64,000 bases of DNA from Persicitalea sp963803495 (GCA_963803495.1 CAWDMP010000001.1:1-64000), one strand, 5' to 3'. Shown: positions 10,335 through 19,537, counted from the first letter of the stretch. The notes: generated by a model not told the origin, from the sequence alone. Numbers and translations: made by a program.

Positions 10335-10369
10335 TACTGGGTATTGGGTACTGGATAATAGATATTGGA
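10335..10369. repeat. Intergenic heptanucleotide repeat, unit about TAYTGGR
   Basis: Five consecutive 7-bp units (TACTGGG, TATTGGG, TACTGGA, TAATAGA, TATTGGA) fill the gap between the TIM-barrel gene and the upstream heme-binding dehydrogenase gene. The units vary but keep exact 7-bp register. The same gap also holds two copies of TTTCAAC near 10390-10405. One of several loci of this type in the window. Confidence 0.6.
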
Positions 10370-10424
10370 TTTGTATCGTCTCAGAAACGATGTATTTTCA
10401 ACTTTCAACTCTAATACTCCCTAC

Positions 10425-13001
10425 TCACTTCCCATCCGGTACCTTGCTGCTTTCGATGTGCGCGTCCAATTCTTTGGCCGTCCAGGGGATTACCCGGCCC
10501 TGGGAGGTATGGCGGGTGGTACTTACCGTACGCTGGCTGATCGCCCCGGCGTCGTTGCCCCACTCGTTGCGAATGTAGGTCAGGATAGCCGTGAGCGAGC
10601 CATCGTCCATCGTGGAGTGGGCGGGCATCACGGGCAGGATCTCCGGAGCGTCGTAGGTTTTGCCCATGACATCCACCGGTCCTTCCATGCCGTGCAGCAG
10701 GATGAGCGACAACCGTTTTTCGTCGCCAAGTACCCATTGTGAACCAATGAGCGGCGGCGCGAAGCGGTTGATACCCGCGCCATCGGTACCGTGGCAGCCC
10801 GCGCAGGTAGTCAGGTAGTGCTGGCGGCCGAGGGCAAAGGTTTTGCGCTCGTCTTCGCTCAGGGGGTTGTTCTTGCGGGCGATCGTGGTGGTAGCTTTGT
10901 GGCCCGGCCACTCGAAGAGCGCGTTCAGCGACGCCAGGCGTCTGCCATCAGTGCCCGGCATTTTCTGCGCCAGGAGAGCGGGTGCTTTGGCCAGTTTTAT
11001 TGGTTTTAGCTTGGGATTATTGGCTTGGATCGAAAGCGCGGTCAGGATCGTCTTTTCCTGCCAACCGAAGGCGTTCGGGCCGCGTTCGGCATTCTTTTCA
11101 TTCAAATCGGCCATGAGCGTGGCCAGCTCGGTCGGATTTCCTTTCCTGACCACGGAAGTTGTGAGCATTTCCAGAAAAATTTCCCGGTCCTGATTGTGCG
11201 TCCGCCAGTCGGGAGAAGCCATCAAGTTTTGTAGAAAGGCAAATTCCTGATCTTTCAAACTACTCAGCACCGCATCGCGAACGAGCGGCGATTGTCCTTC
11301 CCGATTCACAATACCGGCCAGGATGGGCCGAGCGGCTTGGGGGCTGAGCGCGCTGGCAGATAATGCGAGTTGAAGCGTGAATGCCTTGTCCGCGAATGGC
11401 GCGAATTTCGCTAATGCTGTTTCCAAACTGGCTCTTAACTTTTCGTCTTTTCTTGCCAGTGGTTCCAGAATTCTCAGGGCCGTAGTTTTGACCAATGCGT
11501 TTTCGTCCTGCAAGGCTTTGAGAAGAAGTTCCTGGTCAGGTTGTTCCATGCCTTCCAACGTCCAGAGCGCGTGGAAACGACCCAAGGGTACCTTGCCGTT
11601 GCTGACTACCTCTTTCAAAAGTTCGAGCGCTTGCTTGTCGTTCCGCTCCACGAGTAACCGCTGCGCCTGGTCACGCTGCCAGCCGTTGGGGTGGGAGAGG
11701 GCGGCGACTAACTCGCCGGTCGTGGCCTGTGATAATTTTTTGGGTTGGGAAGGCTGCCAGTCGTTGGGTACCACCCGCCAGATGCGGCCGTAGTGGACGG
11801 GTAGCACCAGCTTGCGCTGGATTGTCATTTCTTTGAGGTAGGGCGTCACGTAAGCGCCGTGTTGCACCAGCCCGCGGTACATGTCGGCGATGTATAGGCC
11901 ACCATCGGGAGCCGAAGCCATGTGCGTGGGCCGGAAGCGCTCGTCGGTAGAGGCCAAAAACTCGATACCGGGATGCGGATCGAAGGCGGTGAGTACCAAG
12001 CCGTTTTTGCGCACGATGTTGCGCTTGATCAAATTGCCGGACGGCTCGCACACAAAGGCATTGCCCAGGTACTCGGCCGGAAAAGCATTCTCGCGGTACA
12101 CCAGCGGGGAGCAGGCGGCGGTGAATTCGAGCAATTTGCCGTCTTCACTCAAAGTACCCGGAATATAACCCCGGTTGACGGCGAGGTTGGGACGGATGGG
12201 ATACACCCGGCGGTCGATCGTGAGGCCGTGGTCGATGCCCGTGGTGGGCGTGTGATGCGGATTGCGGCCCAGGTAGTTGGGTGGCACCAGGTCGGCGTGC
12301 AGCTGCGACCAGTTGTAATTATAATAAAGATTGCCTTCGTCGTCGTGGCTCATGCCCCATTGTCCCCGAAACTCCGTGCTGTCGCGGTGCCACTTACCGT
12401 CGGTGAGGCGGTACCGGAAGTGGGACTTGGCGTTGTAGTACCAGTTGTCGACGCTGCGCCAGAGGCCGTTATCGGAGTGTTCGGGTATGCCGTTTTGGGC
12501 GTACTGGTCGTCTATCAGGATTTTGGTATCCGCTTTCAGGTCTCCGTCGGTATCCTGCGTAAGCCAAAGTGCCTTATTCTCCGAAACCAGCGCGCCACCC
12601 GGCACCAGGGCCAGGGCACGGGGCATCACCAGGCTATCGAGGTACACGGTACTCTTGTCCATCTGCCCGTCGCCGTCGGTGTCTTCCAGCACCGAGATGC
12701 GGCCGATGGGCTCGTCCTCATTGCTGCCTTCGATATCGTTCATGAAGCCGCGCATCTCCACGACCCACAGCCGTCCGTCCGGGTCGAACATGATCACGAT
12801 CGGGTCCTGCACCATCGGTTCAGAGGCAACTAGTTGGATTTTGAAACCCGGCTCTACCTGAAAGGTGGCCAGTTCTTCGGCGGGTGTTTTGGGGTAGGAA
12901 GGATCTTCGTCCACAGCCTGTTGGGCAGGAAAAACGCCCACGAGCCCCGGCCAAAACAGACTCAGGCAGGAGAAAAAGATCAGAAAAGCTGATTTCAACA
13001 T
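10425..13001 (-). CDS. PVC-type heme-binding dehydrogenase with C-terminal cytochrome c domain
   Basis: The 858-residue exported protein starts with a signal peptide (to about residue 25). Residues about 40-400 form a propeller of the kind found in membrane-bound dehydrogenases of Planctomycetes and Bacteroidota (VVEMRGF, ADMYRGLVQHGAYVTPYL). Residues about 430-650 carry HEAT-like helical repeats. A c-type cytochrome domain follows with the heme motif CAGCH near residue 730 and a downstream MPAHSTMDDG segment offering the axial Met. Such proteins are predicted periplasmic sugar or polyol oxidases that pass electrons to a cytochrome chain; the substrate is not known. It fits with the neighbouring TIM-barrel and SDR genes. 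Confidence 0.85.
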   Translation of the reverse strand: MLKSAFLIFFSCLSLFWPGLVGVFPAQQAVDEDPSYPKTPAEELATFQVEPGFKIQLVASEPMVQDPIVIMFDPDGRLWVVEMRGFMNDIEGSNEDEPIGRISVLEDTDGDGQMDKSTVYLDSLVMPRALALVPGGALVSENKALWLTQDTDGDLKADTKILIDDQYAQNGIPEHSDNGLWRSVDNWYYNAKSHFRYRLTDGKWHRDSTEFRGQWGMSHDDEGNLYYNYNWSQLHADLVPPNYLGRNPHHTPTTGIDHGLTIDRRVYPIRPNLAVNRGYIPGTLSEDGKLLEFTAACSPLVYRENAFPAEYLGNAFVCEPSGNLIKRNIVRKNGLVLTAFDPHPGIEFLASTDERFRPTHMASAPDGGLYIADMYRGLVQHGAYVTPYLKEMTIQRKLVLPVHYGRIWRVVPNDWQPSQPKKLSQATTGELVAALSHPNGWQRDQAQRLLVERNDKQALELLKEVVSNGKVPLGRFHALWTLEGMEQPDQELLLKALQDENALVKTTALRILEPLARKDEKLRASLETALAKFAPFADKAFTLQLALSASALSPQAARPILAGIVNREGQSPLVRDAVLSSLKDQEFAFLQNLMASPDWRTHNQDREIFLEMLTTSVVRKGNPTELATLMADLNEKNAERGPNAFGWQEKTILTALSIQANNPKLKPIKLAKAPALLAQKMPGTDGRRLASLNALFEWPGHKATTTIARKNNPLSEDERKTFALGRQHYLTTCAGCHGTDGAGINRFAPPLIGSQWVLGDEKRLSLILLHGMEGPVDVMGKTYDAPEILPVMPAHSTMDDGSLTAILTYIRNEWGNDAGAISQRTVSTTRHTSQGRVIPWTAKELDAHIESSKVPDGK

Positions 13002-13042
13002 GGCAAGTGGCAGTTTTGAGTTTAAAGGAAGATGTACAGCTA

Positions 13043-13080
13043 TTCTAATAGCGAATGCTATAAAAACTTTGCTATTAGAA
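13043..13080. promoter_or_regulatory. Perfect 10-bp inverted repeat upstream of the heme-binding dehydrogenase gene
   Basis: TTCTAATAGC at 13043-13052 and GCTATTAGAA at 13071-13080 are perfect inverted arms separated by 18 bp. The repeat lies about 40 bp before the dehydrogenase start and about 40 bp after the stop of the membrane-protein gene. There is no T-run after either arm, so an operator is more likely than a terminator. The binding protein is unknown. Confidence 0.4.
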
Positions 13081-13121
13081 AGTTATGCAACTGGCATTTT
13101 GTTTGAATTGAAGAACGATCG

Positions 13122-13880
13122 CTACTTCAACAAACGTAGCGTGATCCCGTTTAGCGCCAGGGTACCGATCATCAGTAGGAAATATGCCCAGCCAATGGGC
13201 AACAACGGAACCACGAAGTACACACCCAGCAGGAAACTCAGAAAACCGTAACCCGTAAGCATCAAGCCGTACATAATGCGGGCGGTAGCATCGGCTCCGC
13301 GCTGAGCGTGCGTAAAAACCGCCAGAGTCGAAGTCATGATCGGGAATGGCGTCAGGATACCGCTCCAGTCGGGTCCCAACCACGCGGCGCCCTGGGTGAG
13401 CAGCACCACAAATACCGTGGCGACCAACATCCTGAGCGGAATATCGAACCGTGGCTGCCGGGCGGGGGTATCGCTTTCGTTGGGTTTGGGGAAAGCGAAC
13501 AATAAGATCGTGAGGATACCGAAGCTGACAATCGTAGCCACCACAAGCGGCGGCCGGGTAAAGTAGGCCAACAGCGCCACCACGAAAAACGCTCCATATC
13601 CTACCAGCACCGTGGGTAGCCATGACCATCGCCTGGCGGTCAGCGAGTAGGTATAGGCGAAAAAGAAGGTGCCTACCGCGCCCATCAGCGCGCTCGGAAT
13701 GGTATTGGCGGCGAAAGTAGCGCCCTGCTCCCAGGCCATGAAAAACGAGATAGGGCCCGCTACCCAGGGAAAGCCCCCGATCCAGCCGCCGATGCCCGCA
13801 CCCCAACGCCGCACCCCGAGCGTAACACCCGCAATCAACAAAGGTACCAGCGTGAGTTTTAGTAAAAACAAGGTATTCAT
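13122..13880 (-). CDS. Polytopic membrane protein of unknown function
   Basis: The 252-residue protein has eight or nine hydrophobic segments spread over its whole length, with one polar loop (PKPNESDTPARQPRF) near residues 150-165. Conserved-looking features are a GxxGGxxGGFPWVAGP segment near residues 27-44 and FPIMTSTLAVFTHAQRG near 180-196. This pattern is seen in uncharacterised inner-membrane proteins of several phyla, but I do not recognise a named family with certainty. The start ATG at 13880 leaves a 170-bp gap to the divergent TonB-dependent receptor gene. Confidence 0.75.
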   Translation of the reverse strand: MNTLFLLKLTLVPLLIAGVTLGVRRWGAGIGGWIGGFPWVAGPISFFMAWEQGATFAANTIPSALMGAVGTFFFAYTYSLTARRWSWLPTVLVGYGAFFVVALLAYFTRPPLVVATIVSFGILTILLFAFPKPNESDTPARQPRFDIPLRMLVATVFVVLLTQGAAWLGPDWSGILTPFPIMTSTLAVFTHAQRGADATARIMYGLMLTGYGFLSFLLGVYFVVPLLPIGWAYFLLMIGTLALNGITLRLLK

Positions 13881-13962
13881 GCGGGGAAGGGATGGGCTAG
13901 GTTCGACCCAAAGGTACTAAACCGGGAAAGGCTGGCATTGGAAAAAGAAGATTTGCAAATAC

Positions 13963-13993
13963 TTGCAACAACGTTGCATTAGTCTTATTTTTG
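13963..13993 (+). promoter_or_regulatory. Promoter with Zur/Fur-type operator upstream of the TonB-dependent receptor
   Basis: A Bacteroidota-type promoter is visible: TTG at 13963-13965, a 20-bp spacer, and TATTTTTG at 13986-13993, matching TAnnTTTG exactly. The dyad TGCAAC-AAC-GTTGCA (13964-13978, perfect 6-bp arms) overlaps the -33 element, so a bound repressor would block polymerase. A second partial dyad, TGCAAATACTTGCA, lies just upstream. The same arms and geometry recur at 17531-17545 beside a Fur-family gene. Confidence 0.7.
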
Positions 13994-14049
13994 CCCAGCC
14001 ATAAAATAAATTGCGCCGCAACTACCTACCCAACACGTAACAAATACTC

Positions 14050-16380
14050 ATGTCCCAGCAGCAGCGACTGCTTCTGATTTTACTAGTGCTCGGATCGTTT
14101 TCGAGCGGGCAGGCCTTGGCCCAAAAAACCGATTGCGACTGCTTCATCAGGGGAATCGTGCGTGACGGCCACAGTGGGCAGCCCATCGTTGGCGCGACGC
14201 TGATTTTGCAAAAGTCGGCCGGGGGCGTATTCACTGACGCCGATGGCCGCTACGAATTCAGCAATCTGTGCCCCGGTAGATACCTGATCGAGTGCCGGAT
14301 CATCGGCTACGAGGCGCGGCGCGACACTGTAAATCTGGTCGAAGGTCACGAAGAAAACTTTCTACTGGCCGAAGAGGAAATACACCTCCGGGACGTCGAG
14401 ATTACCGCGCACCGCACCGACGCTCCCACCACCCAACCCCTCACTACGCTCACCGGCAGTGACTTGGCCCAGACCCGCGGCCAGTCGCTGGGCGAAAGTC
14501 TGCGGGGCATTACGGGCGTCACGATGCTGCAGACGGGCTCGTCGATCGCCAAGCCCATCATCCACGGTCTGCACAGTAACCGGGTACTGATCATGAACAA
14601 CGGCGTCCGGCAGGAGGGCCAGCAATGGGGCTCCGAGCACGCGCCCGAAATAGACCCGTTCGTAGCCACGAGACTATCCGTCGTGAAAGGGGCGGCGGGG
14701 GTACGCTACGGTTCCGACGCCATCGGCGGGGTAATTTTGGTGGAAGCCGAGGAACTGCCGATCGACAAACCGCTGAGCGGCGAGCTCAATCTGGCGGGAT
14801 TTAGCAACGGGCGGCAAGTGGCGGGCTCGGCTACCTTGCAGGGTAGTATCAAAGGATTGGAAGGTTTTGGCTGGCGCGCCCAGGGTACCCTGAAGCGCGG
14901 CGGGAACATTCGCACGCCGAACTACTACCTCGACAATACAGGTATTTCGGAGCAGAATTTTTCGCTGGGCGCCGGGTACCGTAAGGGCGGCTTCGGGGTA
15001 GAAGTGTATTACAGTCAGTTCAATACCAAAATCGGGATTTTTTCGGGCTCGCACATTGGCAGCGTCACGGACCTGCTCAACGTCATCAATAGCGGCGAGC
15101 CGTTGGTCAAGGCCGACTTTTCCTACGATATCAACCGGCCCTACCAATCGGTCAAGCATAACCTGTTGAAGGGTGAGGTGCATTACCATTTTCCCGACGG
15201 CAACCGGTTGAAATGGGTGTCGGCGATTCAGTACGATCAGCGCTACGAGTTCGACCTCCACGCCCCGCGCAACGATTCGCTGGCTGCGCTCAACCGGCCC
15301 GAACTTTCATTCCGGCTTACGACCCTCACCAACGACGTCATCTGGGACCACAAGCCGCTGGCCGGGAAGTTTTCCGGTCAGGTGGGCGTGAGTACCTTTT
15401 ACCAGTACAATCTGATGGACGGTCGCCCGCTGATTCCCAACTTCGACCAGTGGAACGCGGGCCTTTTCGCCATCGAGCGGCTGGCCACGAACGGCTGGGA
15501 ATTGGAAGCAGGCGTACGCTACGACTATCGCCACCTCACGACCTATCGCTTCGTGGGTCGGCAGAAAGTGGTGGACGAATTCGACTTTCACAATGCGTCA
15601 GGTACCCTTGGCGCGGGCCGCAAACTGAACGAACGCTGGTCGGTGCGGCTCAACCTGGGTACCGCCTGGCGGGCGCCCAACGTGAGCGAGTTATTCAGCG
15701 ACGGCGTGCACCACGGCGCGGCGGCCTACGAGCGCGGGGACGCCAGCCTGGTACCTGAGAAGGCCTTCAACACGATCGGTAGTGTACTTTACGAAGGCGA
15801 GAAAGTTACCCTGGAAGTGGGAGGGTACTACAACTACCTACGTGATTTTATCTATCTGAAACCCCAGACTGAACCGATCCTGACCGTGCGCGGTGCGTTC
15901 CCATTTTTCAAGTACACCCAAACCGACGCTACGTTCGGCGGGCTCGATGTTACCGCCGACTGGAAACTCAACGGCCGCCTCAGCCTCAACAGCAAGCTGA
16001 CCTACCTGCGCGTCACCGACGTCAGGAACGATGCCTTCCTGGTGTCGATCCCGTCGAACCGCTGGGAAAATCAACTCAAGTCGTCGTGGCAGGAGGTAGG
16101 ACCGTGGAGCAGGTTGTCGGTGTCGGTGAGCAACCGCTGGGTGGGGGAGCAGCGGCGGGTACCGCCCAACAGCGACTTCGCGCCACCGCCCGCGGGCTAC
16201 TCGCTGTGGAGCGCGCAATGGAGTGGTACCCTGCCTTTTGGTGAAACGCACTCCCTGGAACTAACGGCCACCGTAGAGAATGCGCTCGACACGGTATACC
16301 GCGACTACCTCAATCGTTTCCGATACTACGCCGACGATATGGGAAGGAACATCTCGCTGCGAGCGCGTTACATATTTTAG
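14050..16380 (+). CDS. TonB-dependent receptor, probably for zinc or a metal complex (ZnuD-like)
   Basis: The 776-residue protein has a signal peptide (to about residue 24), a carboxypeptidase-like regulatory domain (about 30-110), a plug with KPIIHGLHSNRVLIMNNG and EGQQWGSEHAPEID, and a 22-strand-type barrel ending in the aromatic RARYIF. The plug motif with nearby histidines is found in receptors of the ZnuD type, which bring zinc across the outer membrane with TonB energy. Support for a metal role comes from its operator, shared with the Fur-family/MerC locus downstream. It is followed after 28 bp by a lipoprotein gene in the same direction. Zinc rather than another metal is inference. Confidence 0.82.
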   Translation: MSQQQRLLLILLVLGSFSSGQALAQKTDCDCFIRGIVRDGHSGQPIVGATLILQKSAGGVFTDADGRYEFSNLCPGRYLIECRIIGYEARRDTVNLVEGHEENFLLAEEEIHLRDVEITAHRTDAPTTQPLTTLTGSDLAQTRGQSLGESLRGITGVTMLQTGSSIAKPIIHGLHSNRVLIMNNGVRQEGQQWGSEHAPEIDPFVATRLSVVKGAAGVRYGSDAIGGVILVEAEELPIDKPLSGELNLAGFSNGRQVAGSATLQGSIKGLEGFGWRAQGTLKRGGNIRTPNYYLDNTGISEQNFSLGAGYRKGGFGVEVYYSQFNTKIGIFSGSHIGSVTDLLNVINSGEPLVKADFSYDINRPYQSVKHNLLKGEVHYHFPDGNRLKWVSAIQYDQRYEFDLHAPRNDSLAALNRPELSFRLTTLTNDVIWDHKPLAGKFSGQVGVSTFYQYNLMDGRPLIPNFDQWNAGLFAIERLATNGWELEAGVRYDYRHLTTYRFVGRQKVVDEFDFHNASGTLGAGRKLNERWSVRLNLGTAWRAPNVSELFSDGVHHGAAAYERGDASLVPEKAFNTIGSVLYEGEKVTLEVGGYYNYLRDFIYLKPQTEPILTVRGAFPFFKYTQTDATFGGLDVTADWKLNGRLSLNSKLTYLRVTDVRNDAFLVSIPSNRWENQLKSSWQEVGPWSRLSVSVSNRWVGEQRRVPPNSDFAPPPAGYSLWSAQWSGTLPFGETHSLELTATVENALDTVYRDYLNRFRYYADDMGRNISLRARYIF

Positions 16381-16408
16381 TGAACAATTAACAAAAACCT
16401 AACATCCA

Positions 16409-16984
16409 ATGCTTATGAAGACCAATCAGAAACTAATGCCCGCGTTGCTGCTGATGCTTGCAACCACGCTTACCCAATGCAACAACGCCGACAAAGTCGA
16501 TCCTGATGACGAAAATGAGCTGATTACGACCGTGCAGCTGGAGTTTGCCCCGGTCAGCAACCCTACAAGTACTCAGACGTTCACGTATCGCGATGTGGAT
16601 GGGGACGGCGGCAATCCGCCCACGCGATTCGATACCATAGCGCTGGCTCAAAACCAGACCTATACCGTGAAGATGATCGTGCGGGATGAGAGTAAAACCC
16701 CAGCCGAGGATATAACGGAAGAGATACGCGAGAAAAAAGACGAGCACCTTTTCGTTTTCACGGCCGATCCCGCATCGCTGCTGACCTATACCTACGGCGA
16801 TGTCGACTCGAAAAACTTGCCCGTCGGATTGACCGGAAGCGCCACAACGGGCGCGGCCGGTACGGGCAAGCTACGCGTGCAACTTCGTCACCAACCGCCC
16901 GTAAGCGGCAGAGCCCAAAAAGACGGTACACCCGGCGCTGGTAGCGACGATGTGAACTTGAATTTTAATTTGAAGGTGAGGTAA
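16409..16984 (+). CDS. Lipoprotein co-transcribed with the metal-type TonB receptor
   Basis: The 191-residue protein has a lipoprotein signal with lipobox LTQC; the mature part is polar and rich in Asp, Glu and Thr. A DVDGDGG segment near residue 53 resembles a calcium- or metal-binding loop, and FTYRDVDGDGGNPP and LTYTYGDVDSKNLPVG look like two related halves. I do not recognise a named family. It follows the receptor by 28 bp and precedes the convergent Fur-family gene, so it probably assists metal uptake at the outer membrane. The start could be 16409 or the second ATG at 16415. Confidence 0.75.
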   Translation: MLMKTNQKLMPALLLMLATTLTQCNNADKVDPDDENELITTVQLEFAPVSNPTSTQTFTYRDVDGDGGNPPTRFDTIALAQNQTYTVKMIVRDESKTPAEDITEEIREKKDEHLFVFTADPASLLTYTYGDVDSKNLPVGLTGSATTGAAGTGKLRVQLRHQPPVSGRAQKDGTPGAGSDDVNLNFNLKVR

Positions 16985-17044
16985 GAAGGAGGAGAGGATG
17001 AAAAGAGGAATGGAATTCGGTGAATATGTCCTTTCCTTCCTTCT

Positions 17045-17461
17045 TCAAGAGGTACATCTGTCACAAATCCCCTGAATTAAGAGATTGACCTCACGCGCCT
17101 GATATCCAGTCGGAAGTTTTACGGCGGGAACGTGCAGATTTTCCAGGCAATTGGTTTGGCCGCAAGCCGTGCATTTAAAGTGTACATGGTCGTGGTGGTG
17201 GGCCTCTTCGGTGCAGCGCTCGCGGCAAAGGGCGTAGCGGCTACCCTCGTCGTCGAGTACCTTATGAATGATACCTTTTTCCAGAAAAGTCTTCAGGGTG
17301 CGGTAGATCGTTACCCGATCGAAGCGGTCTTTTAAGGTGCCTTCCAGGTCACCCTGCGAGAGCGCCCTGTCACGATTGGCGAAGGTATCGAGTACTTCTT
17401 CGCGGCAGGGCGTAGTGCGCAACTTGAAATTTTTGAGGGTAGCTTCAACAAATTGTTCCAT
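17045..17461 (-). CDS. Fur family transcriptional repressor, probably Zur
   Basis: The 138-residue protein has the Fur fold: recognition helix region DRVTIYRTLKTFLEKG (about 48-63), a histidine-rich regulatory segment HHHDHVHFKC (88-97), and two CxxC pairs (Cys97/Cys100 and Cys133/Cys136) for the structural zinc. In this family such proteins repress metal-uptake genes when the metal is bound. Its divergent neighbour encodes a MerC-like membrane protein, and the intergenic region has a dyad identical in its arms to the one before the TonB receptor. Zinc specificity is inferred from context; Fur, Zur and Per cannot be told apart securely from sequence. Confidence 0.88.
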   Translation of the reverse strand: MEQFVEATLKNFKLRTTPCREEVLDTFANRDRALSQGDLEGTLKDRFDRVTIYRTLKTFLEKGIIHKVLDDEGSRYALCRERCTEEAHHHDHVHFKCTACGQTNCLENLHVPAVKLPTGYQAREVNLLIQGICDRCTS

Positions 17462-17530
17462 AGGCTTGGTATGACTTGGAGACTTTTTATCGTGCCTGGC
17501 GCAAGTACGTTTGGTTTAAACCTTTCGCTA

Positions 17531-17584
17531 TGCAACGTCGTTGCATTTCACAAAGTTTCTCCCTACTTTTGCATCGTTATTGCA
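17531..17584 (+). promoter_or_regulatory. Promoter with tandem Fur/Zur-type dyads between the fur-like and merC-like genes
   Basis: TGCAAC-GTC-GTTGCA occupies 17531-17545. Its right arm contains the TTG (17541-17543) of a promoter whose -7 element is TACTTTTG at 17564-17571, an exact TAnnTTTG with a 20-bp spacer. A weaker dyad TGCATC-GTT-ATTGCA follows at 17570-17584, over the probable start of transcription. The arrangement repeats that at 13963-13993. Confidence 0.7.
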
Positions 17585-17585
17585 A

Positions 17586-17999
17586 ATGAATAAAATGAAC
17601 TCCAAAACCCCCACTCCACATCGACACCACCATGGCAAAGCGGACTACGTCGGCATTGCCGGTTCGGCACTTTGCCTGGTACATTGTCTGGTGACGCCCG
17701 CGTTGGCGCTGGGATCGACTTTCTCGGCCCCGCATCAGGCTTCGATCGGTTTTCTGGGACTGGATTTCTTCTTTATTCTAATCAACGGGGCGGCTGTCTA
17801 CCTCGCCACCCGCGAGCATCGGATTCCTGCCTTGCGCGCCTTTCTTTGGTTTTCCTTCGCGCTATTCTCCGTATCGCTCCTGCTCGAACATCAAAACGAA
17901 GCGTTTCATCTGCTCGGGTACCTGGGTTCGGCGCTACTCATCGGTGGACACCTTTACAACCTTGTCTTCTGCAAGCCCTGGCGGTTATTAAATCGTTAA
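17586..17999 (+). CDS. MerC-like membrane protein in the Zur-type locus
   Basis: The 137-residue protein has a His-rich N-terminus (PHRHHHG) and four hydrophobic segments; the first carries ALCLVHCLVTPAL with Cys30 and Cys34, the metal-thiol pair of the MerC family. MerC proteins move mercury ions across the inner membrane, but chromosomal Bacteroidota members beside Zur-like regulators are more likely to handle zinc or another soft metal (inference). ATG 17586 fits the promoter only with a very short leader; 17595 is the alternative. Transcription is divergent from the repressor. Confidence 0.8.
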   Translation: MNKMNSKTPTPHRHHHGKADYVGIAGSALCLVHCLVTPALALGSTFSAPHQASIGFLGLDFFFILINGAAVYLATREHRIPALRAFLWFSFALFSVSLLLEHQNEAFHLLGYLGSALLIGGHLYNLVFCKPWRLLNR

Positions 18000-18037
18000 G
18001 TCGGTCATTTCTTGGTCGACGTTTCCGCCAATAAACC

Positions 18038-19294
18038 TTATTTATCGTATTCTACTTCAATGCGGCTCAAATCGGGCCGCCTTTTTTTTCTGCGGTTGAT
18101 CTCGTGTTCGAACACGGCTTTACCTAGATTTGAGATAAACGGAAAACCGACCTGATCGTACTCATAGGTATCGTCATTGAAGATCCCATTTTCATTGGTG
18201 TACACCACCGCCGAAAGCATGAACTCGATGCCGCGTTCAAAATCGACGATGTAGGCGTTGTCCAGTAAAAAACCATAAGCATCGCCTACCTTATTGTACA
18301 GCCTGATGTGCCGGGGCATGCGTTTCTTGCTATCGCCGAAAAGAAAAAACTTCACGTAGCTATCGTAGTAATCTTCCGAGTAGTGCTCAGGGTAGCTGGT
18401 TTCCATCGGCAACTGCGACATGTACCGGTAGATGAACGGGTAGTCTTCGGGTTTTAGGTCGAAGCGCTGAGCGGGTTCCAGAGTTTCAGGGAAAAATATC
18501 GCTTTGAGTAGCTTGTGCTGATCTTCCAGCGCAAAAGAGTTCTTGTTCGTAAAATCAAAAGGCTCGCTCACCAACTTCCCATCCTGCATGTACCCCTTTC
18601 CCAGCAGAATTGGGGCGGGTGGTGCCACCACCGAGTCGGCGTGGGCCATCGGCTGTCGATGCAGTACTTTACCATCCCTCTCAAACCGAATGGGATTGGT
18701 ATAGCGGTTATTTTCGGTGCTCATCGGCAACTGCAACCGGTGCCGGATGCGCGTGTGGAGGTACCCCTTATCCCGCATTTTCTTATTGAACTCTTCTTGC
18801 CCAATAAATTCGTACAACCGGTTGAAAGCGTCGTTATCGCTCACCAGCAGAATTTTGCGGGCGTAATGCGCCACCGAAGGCAAACCGCTTTCGGAAGTCG
18901 TGTCGGCCGTGACGGACATCTGCTCCGGACGGCCTTTTTCAGTAAACATGGGGGTGTTCCGGTCTAGTCCGGGTACATTGAGTTGATTGATTTTTTCCAA
19001 AGCCAGCAGCACGGCAGGCAGCTTGACGGTACTGGCCGGATAAAAATATTGGTTGCGGTCGACCCGGTAACGGTAGGTCTTGAAGCTGGGCTCGTTGCGT
19101 CGGTTGCGGTCGATCTGCGTGTACATAATCTGTATGCCCTTCGCACTGGGATTGGCCAAAATGCCCTTGAACCAGTCGGGGTGGCTGTTCAATATTTTTT
19201 CCAGGTGTGAATCGGTAACGGGCTGAGCATCAACCGCAAAAGGCAACATCATGGTAACAATCGTAAGGAATAAGCCAGGAAAGTAGCGGAGCAT
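18038..19294 (-). CDS. Exported serine hydrolase, class A beta-lactamase-like
   Basis: Starting at the ATG at 19294 (a longer frame exists but this start gives a clean signal peptide ending VDAQ), the protein has about 418 residues. It contains the active-site SxxK in PASTVKLPAVLLALEK, an SDN motif in LLVSDNDAFNRLY, and the alpha-helical domain expected of the beta-lactamase enzyme family. It is longer than true class A beta-lactamases (about 290), and similar Bacteroidota proteins are generally annotated only as serine hydrolases. Antibiotic resistance is therefore not claimed. It is divergent from the dehydratase gene across a 243-bp region with no other gene. Confidence 0.78.
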   Translation of the reverse strand: MLRYFPGLFLTIVTMMLPFAVDAQPVTDSHLEKILNSHPDWFKGILANPSAKGIQIMYTQIDRNRRNEPSFKTYRYRVDRNQYFYPASTVKLPAVLLALEKINQLNVPGLDRNTPMFTEKGRPEQMSVTADTTSESGLPSVAHYARKILLVSDNDAFNRLYEFIGQEEFNKKMRDKGYLHTRIRHRLQLPMSTENNRYTNPIRFERDGKVLHRQPMAHADSVVAPPAPILLGKGYMQDGKLVSEPFDFTNKNSFALEDQHKLLKAIFFPETLEPAQRFDLKPEDYPFIYRYMSQLPMETSYPEHYSEDYYDSYVKFFLFGDSKKRMPRHIRLYNKVGDAYGFLLDNAYIVDFERGIEFMLSAVVYTNENGIFNDDTYEYDQVGFPFISNLGKAVFEHEINRRKKRRPDLSRIEVEYDK

Positions 19295-19537
19295 GAGATT
19301 GGGACCGGGCATCATAGACAAGAAGTATTCGGTTGGTTCAGGCATTGGAAATCGCTGCGGGATTCCGGTAGGCAAGGTACCTTTATTTTGGCAATTCCGG
19401 TGCCTTCAGAGCCACCGATCTACGGCATTCGGCTACGGAAAGCCCGATTTCTTATAAAAGTATCGTGCGCAAGATGCATTATAAATGACCCTTGCCTTAC
19501 TTTGCTAACGGATGACATTACAACCTACACATACATA

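Noticed and set aside
18038..19294. Antibiotic-resistance beta-lactamase
   Set aside because: The SxxK and SDN motifs are present but the protein is about 130 residues longer than class A enzymes and similar Bacteroidota proteins have unknown substrates.
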